DNA from: Oscillospiraceae bacterium | GTDB lineage: Bacteria; Bacillota; Clostridia; Oscillospirales; Acutalibacteraceae | Length of the DNA: 11,252 nucleotides | Direction of reading: 5' to 3' | Assembly (NCBI GenBank): GCA_022508705.1 | Contig: JAFLUO010000060.1 | Span: 1 to 11,252, forward strand | In this document: positions 5,764-11,252 of the stretch, one piece after another | How the letters are laid out: each line of letters opens with the position of its first letter | Numbering within the stretch: the first letter of the stretch is position 1 | Translations under genes and position numbers: made by a program | The notes under the pieces: model-generated | What the model saw: the letters and a program-made list of their open reading frames with translations, nothing else | What the model was told of the DNA's origin: nothing | Database searches by the model: none

Positions 5764-5792
5764 ATTAAAATGAAATATCTACCTGTTGTCAA
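5764..5792 (-). promoter_or_regulatory. Promoter of the cohesin gene
   Basis: On the minus strand there is a perfect -35 TTGACA (5792-5787), a 17-nt spacer, and the -10 TTTAAT (5769-5764), which has five of six consensus bases. Transcription would begin near 5757, leaving a leader of roughly 155 nt. Confidence 0.75.
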
Positions 5793-5830
5793 GTAAATTT
5801 ATGAAATTTCTTATAACATTTCAATTAAAA

Positions 5831-5859
5831 TTGAAAAAACAGTAAGAATATGTTATTAT
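5831..5859 (+). promoter_or_regulatory. Promoter of the pseudouridine synthase gene
   Basis: TTGAAA (5831-5836), a 17-nt spacer and TATTAT (5854-5859) with an extended -10 TG at 5851-5852. The -10 lies in a tandem duplication of TATGTTATTAT (5849-5870), and the -35 overlaps the small palindrome CAATTAAAATTG (5822-5833). The start of transcription is expected near 5866, giving a short leader. AGCGTT (5890-5895) can pair with AACGCT (5914-5919) around the Shine-Dalgarno site. Confidence 0.7.
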
Positions 5860-5870
5860 TATGTTATTAT
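5849..5870. repeat. Exact 11-bp tandem duplication (TATGTTATTAT twice)
   Basis: Two adjacent identical copies, 5849-5859 and 5860-5870, each contain an extended -10 sequence TGTTATTAT. The first copy is correctly spaced from the -35 of the pseudouridine synthase promoter. Confidence 0.9.
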
Positions 5871-5920
5871 AATTAAAATATTTTCGCAAAGCGTTGTAAA
5901 ATCACAAGAAAGGAACGCTA

Positions 5921-6883
5921 ATGAAAAGTTTTACTATTAACAAAAATGATGCAGGTCAGCGGCTTGATAAATTCATAACCAAATCAGTTCCCTTGCTACC
6001 CAAAACACTTATTTACAAATACATAAGAATTAAACGCATTAAAATAAACGGAAAACGGGCTGAAATATCAACAAAGCTTCAAGAGGGTGACATTATTGAT
6101 ATGTATATCAATGATGAGTTTTTTGAGGTTGCTCCTGAAAAATATGATTTTCTTAAAGCGTCAAAAAATATAAATGTTGTTTATGAGGATGAGAATATCA
6201 TTCTTTGTGACAAAAAAGCAGGCATTCTTTGCCACCCTGATGACAAAGAATTTACCGATACGCTTATAAACCGCATTAAACGCTATCTTTACGAAAAAGG
6301 TGAATTTAATCCTGACGAGGAAAGCTCTTTTGTACCTGCTCTTGTAAACAGAATTGACCGAAACACAGGCGGAATTGTTATTGCGGCAAAAAACGCAGAG
6401 TCCCTTAGAATTTTAAATCAAAAAATGAAAGACCGCGAACTGCACAAATTTTATCTTTGCATAGTTCACGGTACACCAAAATTAAAAAGCGGTTTGTTAG
6501 AAGGCTATCTTTCAAAGGACGAAGACAAAAATATTGTTAAAATATCTAAAAACAGGCTTACGGATTCAAAAGAAATCCGCACAAAATATTCAGTTCTCGA
6601 AAGCAAAAACGGATTAAGCTTAATAGAGGTTGAGCTTTTAACGGGACGAACACACCAAATCCGTGCGCATTTTGCATCAATAGGGCATCCGTTGTTGGGT
6701 GACGGAAAATACGGCACAAACGCGCAAAACAAAAAATACGGATATAAAAAGCAATGTCTTTACTCATACAAGCTTGTGTTTGATTTTACAAGCGATGCAA
6801 GGTCTTTGGAATACCTGAACGGCAAAGAGTTTGCAGTAAAAGACGTTTGGTTCAAAGACGCATTTTACAATAATGAATTATAA
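5921..6883 (+). CDS. RluA-family RNA pseudouridine synthase (RluC/RluD-like)
   Basis: This cytoplasmic enzyme of 320 residues is predicted to convert specific uridines to pseudouridine, most likely in 23S rRNA. The N-terminal about 80 residues are an S4-type RNA-binding domain (AGQRLDKFITKSVP, then KTLIYKYIRIKRIKINGKR). The catalytic domain has NRIDRNTGG at 143-151 with Asp146 as the catalytic aspartate, and the conserved TGRTHQIRAHFASIGHPLLG at 241-260. The usual HRLDxxTSG motif has Asn instead of His and Gly instead of Ser here; the essential Arg and Asp are kept. Length is normal for the family. The ATG is preceded by GAAAGGA at a good distance. It is divergent from the cohesin gene and convergent with ligA, so it appears to be a single-gene unit. 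The target nucleotide cannot be read from the sequence. Confidence 0.94.
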   Translation: MKSFTINKNDAGQRLDKFITKSVPLLPKTLIYKYIRIKRIKINGKRAEISTKLQEGDIIDMYINDEFFEVAPEKYDFLKASKNINVVYEDENIILCDKKAGILCHPDDKEFTDTLINRIKRYLYEKGEFNPDEESSFVPALVNRIDRNTGGIVIAAKNAESLRILNQKMKDRELHKFYLCIVHGTPKLKSGLLEGYLSKDEDKNIVKISKNRLTDSKEIRTKYSVLESKNGLSLIEVELLTGRTHQIRAHFASIGHPLLGDGKYGTNAQNKKYGYKKQCLYSYKLVFDFTSDARSLEYLNGKEFAVKDVWFKDAFYNNEL

Positions 6884-6889
6884 AATTTT

Positions 6890-6927
6890 AAAGGGTGGCT
6901 TATCTGTTTAAAGTCACCCCTTTTTTT
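6890..6927 (+). terminator. Bidirectional terminator between the pseudouridine synthase gene and ligA
   Basis: GGGTGGCT at 6893-6900 pairs with AGTCACCC at 6912-6919, with one G-T pair. C6920 is unpaired and further A-T pairs follow. Seven T residues at 6921-6927 complete a plus-strand terminator, running into the ligA stop codon (6926-6928). On the minus strand the same stem is followed by TTTAAAATTTT, so it may also serve ligA. Confidence 0.8.
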
Positions 6928-8911
6928 ATTCTGATATCATTTTTTCAAAGTCGTCCTCGGTAATGACGGGAACGCCCAATTCATTAGCTTTTCTTAGCTT
7001 TGAGCCTGCCGCCTCGCCTGCTAAAACATAGCTTGTTTTCTTTGAAACGGAAGAAGCGGCTTTTCCGCCGTAGGACTCAATAAGCTCTTCAATTTCCTTA
7101 CGGTTATATTTCACAAGCGTGCCTGTAACCACAAAAGTAAGATTTTCAAATCTGTTATCCGTAATTTCAGTTTGACTTTCAGTATTAACACCGAGCATTT
7201 TAAGCTGTGAAATCACAGACTTTGTTGCCTCTAAAGAAAAATAATCAATTACGGAGTCTGCCATAACATCACCGAAGCCGTCAATGCCCATTAACTCATC
7301 TTTTGAAGCAACTGAAACAGCGTCAATCGTTCTAAATTTATCAGCCAAAAGCTTTGCGTTTTTAGCGCCGATATGGCGAATGCCTAGCCCGAAAATCAGC
7401 TTTGATAAATCATTTTGCTTTGCTCTTTCAACTGATTCCTTTAAATTATCGGCACTTTTCTTTCCGAAGCCTTCAAGCGTGGAAATTACCTCATAATCCA
7501 ATCGGAAAATATCTGGAATAGAATGAATGAGCCCTGCGTTTACAAAAGAAATAATAACTGATTCTCCCATGCCGTCAATATTCATGGCATCTCTTGAACA
7601 GAAATGAATCAAAATTCTCAAAAGCTGTGCAGGACAATCGGGATTATCACAACGGATCGCCGATTCACCCTGCTCACGGAAAACAGGAGCACCGCACGAT
7701 GGGCACACTTTCGGATATTCAAAAGGTATTGAGCCCTCAGCGTGAGAAACAACGGAAACGACTTCGGGAATAATATCCCCTGCTTTTCGGATAATTACCT
7801 TGTCACCTATTCTTATATCTTTTTCGTTGATAAAGTCCTCGTTATTAAGCGTTGCACGGCTGACTGTCGTTCCTGCAAGAATGACAGGAGAGAAAATACC
7901 TGTTGGCGTTAATACACCCGTTCTTCCCACGTTGATTTCAACGTCAAGAAGAGTTGTCTCTTTTTCCTCAGGCGGATATTTCCACGCCAGTGCCCATCTC
8001 GGTACTTTTGCAGTTGAGCCGAGTCTTTCACGCTGAGAAAAATCGTCAACCTTAATAACAGCACCGTCAATGTCAAATGGCAATGTATATCTAATACTGC
8101 CTATGCGTTCAATTTCCTCAAACACGGAGTCGATGTTATCGAATTTCTTAAAAAACGGAATCGTCTTAAACCCGAGCTCTTTAATAAATTCTAAAGATTC
8201 GTAATGACCTTTAAGCTCTTTTCCTTCGATTCTTTGAATATTAAACACGAAAATATCTAAGTTCCGCTTAGCGGTTATTTTAGGATCTTTTTGCCTGAGG
8301 CTTCCCGCGGCGGCATTACGCGGATTTTTAAAAATCTTTTCCCCGTCTTTTTCCTGCTCTTCGGCTATTTTGTAAAAGACGTCCCTCGGCATATATACCT
8401 CGCCTCTGACCTCAATAAACGGAAGATCAGTTTTAAGACGGAGAGGTATTGATTTAATTGTTCGAAGATTGGCTGTAATATCCTCGCCTACGTTTCCGTC
8501 ACCTCTCGTTGAACCTCTTGTAAAAACACCGATTTCATATTCGAGTGATACAGAAAGACCGTCAATTTTAGGCTCGACAACAAAATTTACGTTTTTTACC
8601 GCATCAGTTACACGTCTGTTAAAATCTTCTACCTCTGAGCGTGAAAAGGCATCCTGAAGGCTTTCCATTTTAACGCTGTGAACAACCTTTGGAAATTTTC
8701 CGTCAGCCTGCCCGCCTACTCTTTGAGTTGGGGAATCAGGGGCTATGAGTTCGGGAAAATCAGTTTCAATACTTACAAGCTCACGCATGAGCATATCATA
8801 CTCATAATCGGAAATGTCATTCTCGTTTTCAACGTAATAACGGTAAATATGATGATTTAGTTCACGCCTTAGTTCTTCGGCACGTACCTTTTTTATTTCA
8901 AAGTCAGACAA
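6926..8911 (-). CDS. ligA: NAD-dependent DNA ligase
   Basis: This essential enzyme seals nicks in duplex DNA during replication and repair, using NAD+. All family modules are present (numbering from the TTG start, 661 residues): an N-terminal domain Ia with HHIYRYYV and ISDYEYD; the adenylation motif EPKIDG with Lys115 as the AMP-carrying lysine; FKNPRNAAAGSLRQ; a DGAVIK motif; LAWKYPPE; an OB fold; a four-cysteine zinc finger (Cys403, 406, 421, 426); helix-hairpin-helix repeats (GFGKKSADNL, DGFGDVMADS); and a C-terminal BRCT domain (about 588-661, FVVTGTLVKYNRKEIE). The TTG at 8911 is preferred because AGGAG lies 8 nt upstream. A GTG at 8920 is in frame but is part of that ribosome-binding site; it would add three residues. 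The gene is complete and stands alone, without the pcrA and gatC neighbours common in Firmicutes. Confidence 0.97.
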   Translation of the reverse strand: MSDFEIKKVRAEELRRELNHHIYRYYVENENDISDYEYDMLMRELVSIETDFPELIAPDSPTQRVGGQADGKFPKVVHSVKMESLQDAFSRSEVEDFNRRVTDAVKNVNFVVEPKIDGLSVSLEYEIGVFTRGSTRGDGNVGEDITANLRTIKSIPLRLKTDLPFIEVRGEVYMPRDVFYKIAEEQEKDGEKIFKNPRNAAAGSLRQKDPKITAKRNLDIFVFNIQRIEGKELKGHYESLEFIKELGFKTIPFFKKFDNIDSVFEEIERIGSIRYTLPFDIDGAVIKVDDFSQRERLGSTAKVPRWALAWKYPPEEKETTLLDVEINVGRTGVLTPTGIFSPVILAGTTVSRATLNNEDFINEKDIRIGDKVIIRKAGDIIPEVVSVVSHAEGSIPFEYPKVCPSCGAPVFREQGESAIRCDNPDCPAQLLRILIHFCSRDAMNIDGMGESVIISFVNAGLIHSIPDIFRLDYEVISTLEGFGKKSADNLKESVERAKQNDLSKLIFGLGIRHIGAKNAKLLADKFRTIDAVSVASKDELMGIDGFGDVMADSVIDYFSLEATKSVISQLKMLGVNTESQTEITDNRFENLTFVVTGTLVKYNRKEIEELIESYGGKAASSVSKKTSYVLAGEAAGSKLRKANELGVPVITEDDFEKMISE

Positions 8912-8970
8912 CTTTTTCACTCCTAATAATTAAAGTAAAAAAATCTGGGTAAAATAACCGCGGTGATATA

Positions 8971-9405
8971 ATGAAAACAACGGGAATTTATTTTTTAGTG
9001 TTTCTTTTCGGAGCAGGCGTGTACCCAATTATTGAGATAACAACACGTGGGTACACGCACTGGTCAATGATGCTCACGGGCGGAGCTGCATTTTTATCTT
9101 TTTATATTATTAACGAACATACAGAAAAAATGTCAAAATTCATAAAAGCATTTTTCGGAATGTTCTCAGTAACCGCATTGGAACTGACAGTTGGCTTAAT
9201 CGTTAATAAATTTTTCCATATGAATGTTTGGGATTACAGCGGAATGAAATTTAACTTGCTCGGTCAAATTTCATTGGCCTTTTCTGCCTGCTGGTATGCA
9301 ATTTCATTCATATCATTCTGTATTTTAGATATTGCAGACTTTATTCTGTCAGAGCTGAAATTCTCCATACAGCGACGCCGTGACTTGGCACTTGAGCAGA
9401 AATAA
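8971..9405 (+). CDS. CmpB-like four-helix membrane protein (putative ABC transporter type IV family)
   Basis: This integral membrane protein of 144 residues has about four transmembrane segments (roughly 6-22, 32-48, 58-78 and 98-122) and a basic C-terminal end (QRRRDLA). The motifs FGAGVYPIIEITTRGYTHWSMMLTGG, VGLIVNKFFHMNVWDYSGM and LLGQISLAFSACWY match what I recall of the PF06541 family, annotated as putative ABC-transporter type IV (CmpB). The real role is not established and no ATPase gene is nearby. The ATG at 8971 has GGTGA 4 nt upstream, within a small ACCGCGGT palindrome (8957-8964). It is divergent from ligA with only about 60 bases between the start codons. Its last 65 bases overlap, tail to tail, the end of the GH27 gene on the other strand. 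Confidence 0.85.
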   Translation: MKTTGIYFLVFLFGAGVYPIIEITTRGYTHWSMMLTGGAAFLSFYIINEHTEKMSKFIKAFFGMFSVTALELTVGLIVNKFFHMNVWDYSGMKFNLLGQISLAFSACWYAISFISFCILDIADFILSELKFSIQRRRDLALEQK

Positions 9406-11074
9406 CATTGTCTGTCTCAATCGTTTCACCGCTCCAAAGCTCTTTGCAAATATATTTTGATGCTTTCGGTAGTGTAACGTTTGTGAGATTACAAATCTCT
9501 TCAACGGTATAAGACATATTCGCTTTGCCGAGTCCTTTATTAAAGAAGCAAAGTGCCACTTCATTTTTTGAAAGAGGCTTTACAAGAATGTCGGTTAAAA
9601 CATTGGTTTTCACCCTGCTGCATTGAATGCCGAGCTCATCTTGATCTATCGCAATAATGTCTTTATTAGTCAAAATTTTAAGTATTTTATTGTCTTTATC
9701 AACAGTACCGTCAGGCTTAATAAATGTGCGAATATCGTTACCGAGAATAAGCGGAGCGGCCATCATTGCCCACAAGGTAAAGTGGGATTTATTCTCTTCA
9801 ACCGTTAATTTACCGTTGCCTACCTCAAGCATATCAGGATCGTTGAATGCGCCGGGGCGTGCATATTTATTAAGTCTTACATTAACCTCGTAAATCCCTG
9901 CAATAGAAGCCCAATTCGGGAAAATATCAGGAGTTGTGCGCCAAACATTGCCTGCACTGCCGCCCCATTTCCAAGGTCGATTTTTGCCCCACTCACAAAT
10001 TGAAAATACTATCTTCTTTTCATCGCAGTTATTTTTTTCGGCGTATTCTTTTGTAGCACGCTTCAATTCCTTACCCATTCTCTCATAAAGAATGGCTGCA
10101 CTGTCCATTTCAGACCCAACAGGATTTGTAAGAGAAATAATATTTTTACCCTCTTTTAAGGTTATAATTATCTGATGTCTGCCTTCCCGAGAAAACGCCT
10201 TGTTTTCGGGAATAAGAATTTCGTATTTGTCTGTTCCGTTCACCGTTGCAACGCAATACTTTGCATCGCTATCATACTTTTTCATTACGATAGTGAAAAC
10301 GTATTTTCCGTCTTTCAGAACTTCAATATTATTGAATGTTACTGTGCCAATACCTGAGCAAAGACCTTTTACATAAGAATTGCCGTTATCTTCAACAACT
10401 GCCGTAGCTTCCCCTGAAAGAGCGGCATCAGAGGCTCTATATGCCAACTCACTGTCAATGCCGTTTCCAGATATTACAATGCTGTCAATATAGGGGGCCG
10501 CAGACGGCAAAGCTACATTATGACAGTAATCGTATTTAAAATATTCCACTCCCCACTCTGCAAAGGTATCTGCATCAATTCTTTCATTGTTAAGGGAAGC
10601 TGGTAAATCCTCACATGTAAGCGTTCCGTTTGAAGAATATATGCCGAATTTCAGCCCCAAGGAATTCACTTCATTGACAAGCCATTTTATTCCGTGAGGA
10701 AATGTTCCCAAATCCCCTTGAAGTTTTCCGTTTTCATCTCTCATCGATGATTGCCAACAGTCATCTATATTAACATAAACATAACCTGCCTCAGCAAGAC
10801 CAGACTCTTTAACGGCTTTTGCAATATCAAGAATTACATTTTCGTTGATTTTATTTCTAAAACAGTTCCAGCTTGACCAACCCATAGGCGGAGTCAAACA
10901 AGTGCCATTATTATAAGGTGTTTCATTAACGTAGTTCCTTTGAAGCTTTGAAACTGCTTTTTTAACCTCACACCTTGGGCAAATCCCCTTTTTCTTAAAA
11001 TATGTTATACCTCCCGCCGCCGCAGTGCCGACACCTGCGGCAATACTGCTGAAAACCAGTAATCCTTTTTTCAT
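9341..11074 (-). CDS. GH27 alpha-galactosidase-like protein with an inserted carbohydrate-binding-like domain
   Basis: This 577-residue glycoside hydrolase is predicted to remove terminal alpha-galactosides, or related alpha-linked sugars, from glycans. GH27 motifs include TPPMGWSSWNCF (61-72), YVNIDDCWQ (100-108), YFKYDYC (178-184) with Asp182 as the nucleophile, CEWGKNRPWKWG (360-371) and FNDPDMLEVGN (410-420), which holds the acid/base Asp (expected Asp414). A C-terminal beta domain follows (about 480-577). Between the nucleophile strand and the CEWG strand there is an extra region (about 196-325) with the pattern of a CBM35/CBM6-like beta-sandwich (YRASDAALSGEATAV, GKYVFTIVMKK, LKEGKNIISLTNP). 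The N-terminus is a signal peptide or anchor (4-26), followed by KKKGICPRCEVKK, so it is probably outside the membrane. ATG 11074 is preferred over GTG 11083, which lies in the AAAGGTGA ribosome-binding site. There is no dockerin. Confidence 0.92.
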   Translation of the reverse strand: MKKGLLVFSSIAAGVGTAAAGGITYFKKKGICPRCEVKKAVSKLQRNYVNETPYNNGTCLTPPMGWSSWNCFRNKINENVILDIAKAVKESGLAEAGYVYVNIDDCWQSSMRDENGKLQGDLGTFPHGIKWLVNEVNSLGLKFGIYSSNGTLTCEDLPASLNNERIDADTFAEWGVEYFKYDYCHNVALPSAAPYIDSIVISGNGIDSELAYRASDAALSGEATAVVEDNGNSYVKGLCSGIGTVTFNNIEVLKDGKYVFTIVMKKYDSDAKYCVATVNGTDKYEILIPENKAFSREGRHQIIITLKEGKNIISLTNPVGSEMDSAAILYERMGKELKRATKEYAEKNNCDEKKIVFSICEWGKNRPWKWGGSAGNVWRTTPDIFPNWASIAGIYEVNVRLNKYARPGAFNDPDMLEVGNGKLTVEENKSHFTLWAMMAAPLILGNDIRTFIKPDGTVDKDNKILKILTNKDIIAIDQDELGIQCSRVKTNVLTDILVKPLSKNEVALCFFNKGLGKANMSYTVEEICNLTNVTLPKASKYICKELWSGETIETDNVISAQVPSHGVAVWRISALTE

Positions 11075-11106
11075 AGCAATCACCTTTTTAAAATATTTTT
11101 TAATAT

Positions 11107-11145
11107 AAAAAATCGGGTCAGAGTATGCATGGCATCATCTGACCC
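11107..11145 (-). terminator. Intrinsic terminator of the upstream gene, close to the GH27 start
   Basis: GGGTCAGA (11115-11122) pairs perfectly with TCTGACCC (11138-11145). The 15-nt loop can form an inner ATGC/GCAT hairpin. On the minus strand the stem is followed by GA and six T residues (plus 11107-11112). It ends 33 nt before the GH27 start codon, leaving little room for a separate promoter. Confidence 0.85.
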
Positions 11146-11167
11146 TACTTGTTTTTTCTAATGCCTA

Positions 11168-11252
11168 TTATTCTGCCGGAGTGGCTTCCTCAACTACCTC
11201 GGCAGGTGCCTCTTCTACCTCAACGGTAGCTTCTTTAACTATATCGGCAACC
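11168..11252 (-). CDS. C-terminal end of an unidentified protein with an acidic Ala/Glu/Pro tail (5' end outside the window)
   Basis: The only open minus-strand frame at the window edge reads VADIVKEATVEVEEAP then AEVVEEATPAE and stops at TAA (11170-11168). A terminator follows about 23 nt later, which supports it as a real gene end. The tail is low-complexity and acidic, as found at the ends of several unrelated bacterial proteins, so no family can be named from 28 residues. It is co-directional with the GH27 gene. Confidence 0.7.
   Translation of the reverse strand, partial: VADIVKEATVEVEEAPAEVVEEATPAE

Noticed and set aside
9341..11074. Recruitment of the GH27 enzyme by the cohesin
   Set aside because: No dockerin repeats are present anywhere in the protein; its C-terminus ends in the normal GH27 beta domain.

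Overview
This looks like chromosomal DNA from a low-GC, Gram-positive Clostridia bacterium, most likely a gut Oscillospiraceae/Ruminococcaceae relative. That is an inference from four things: AT-rich sequence with strong Shine-Dalgarno (SD) sites and frequent GTG/TTG starts, Gram-positive style lipoproteins and signal peptides, an NAD-dependent DNA ligase, and above all a cohesin domain and a dockerin domain encoded close together, a combination best known from Ruminococcus and cellulosomal Clostridia. No insertion sequence, phage gene or CRISPR array is visible.

Layout. Bases 1-54 are the 3' two thirds of a tRNA-Pro(GGG), followed by a long perfect hairpin. A plus-strand gene (212-1123) encodes a two-domain lipoprotein resembling DUF6591 proteins. 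From 1304 to 5602, four minus-strand genes form a cell-surface cluster. In transcription order they are: a secreted, membrane-anchored protein with one cohesin domain; a 37-residue peptide; a TTG-started GHL10/DUF187 lipoprotein whose start directly abuts the peptide's stop; and a secreted SH3b/glucosaminidase (LytG-like, GH73-type) autolysin that ends in a type I dockerin. Divergent to this cluster is an RluA-family pseudouridine synthase (5921-6883), convergent with ligA (6926-8911, minus). A four-helix CmpB-like membrane protein (8971-9405) is divergent from ligA. It overlaps tail-to-tail with a GH27 alpha-galactosidase-like protein (9341-11074, minus) that carries a carbohydrate-binding-like domain inserted in its barrel. 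The window ends in the acidic C-terminal tail of another minus-strand gene.

How it may work together. The most interesting unit is 1304-5602. The cohesin protein could hold the dockerin-bearing peptidoglycan hydrolase at the membrane, next to a lipoprotein whose family (DigH/YngK type) acts on peptidoglycan glycan strands. That would be a small, non-cellulosomal cohesin-dockerin device for cell-wall remodelling rather than plant-fibre degradation. This is inference: the domains are readable in the sequence, the pairing is not proven. The cohesin gene has a good promoter and a leader of about 150 nt with three hairpins that share complementary CTTTGC/GCAAAG elements. The autolysin gene has an inverted repeat that covers its ribosome-binding site.
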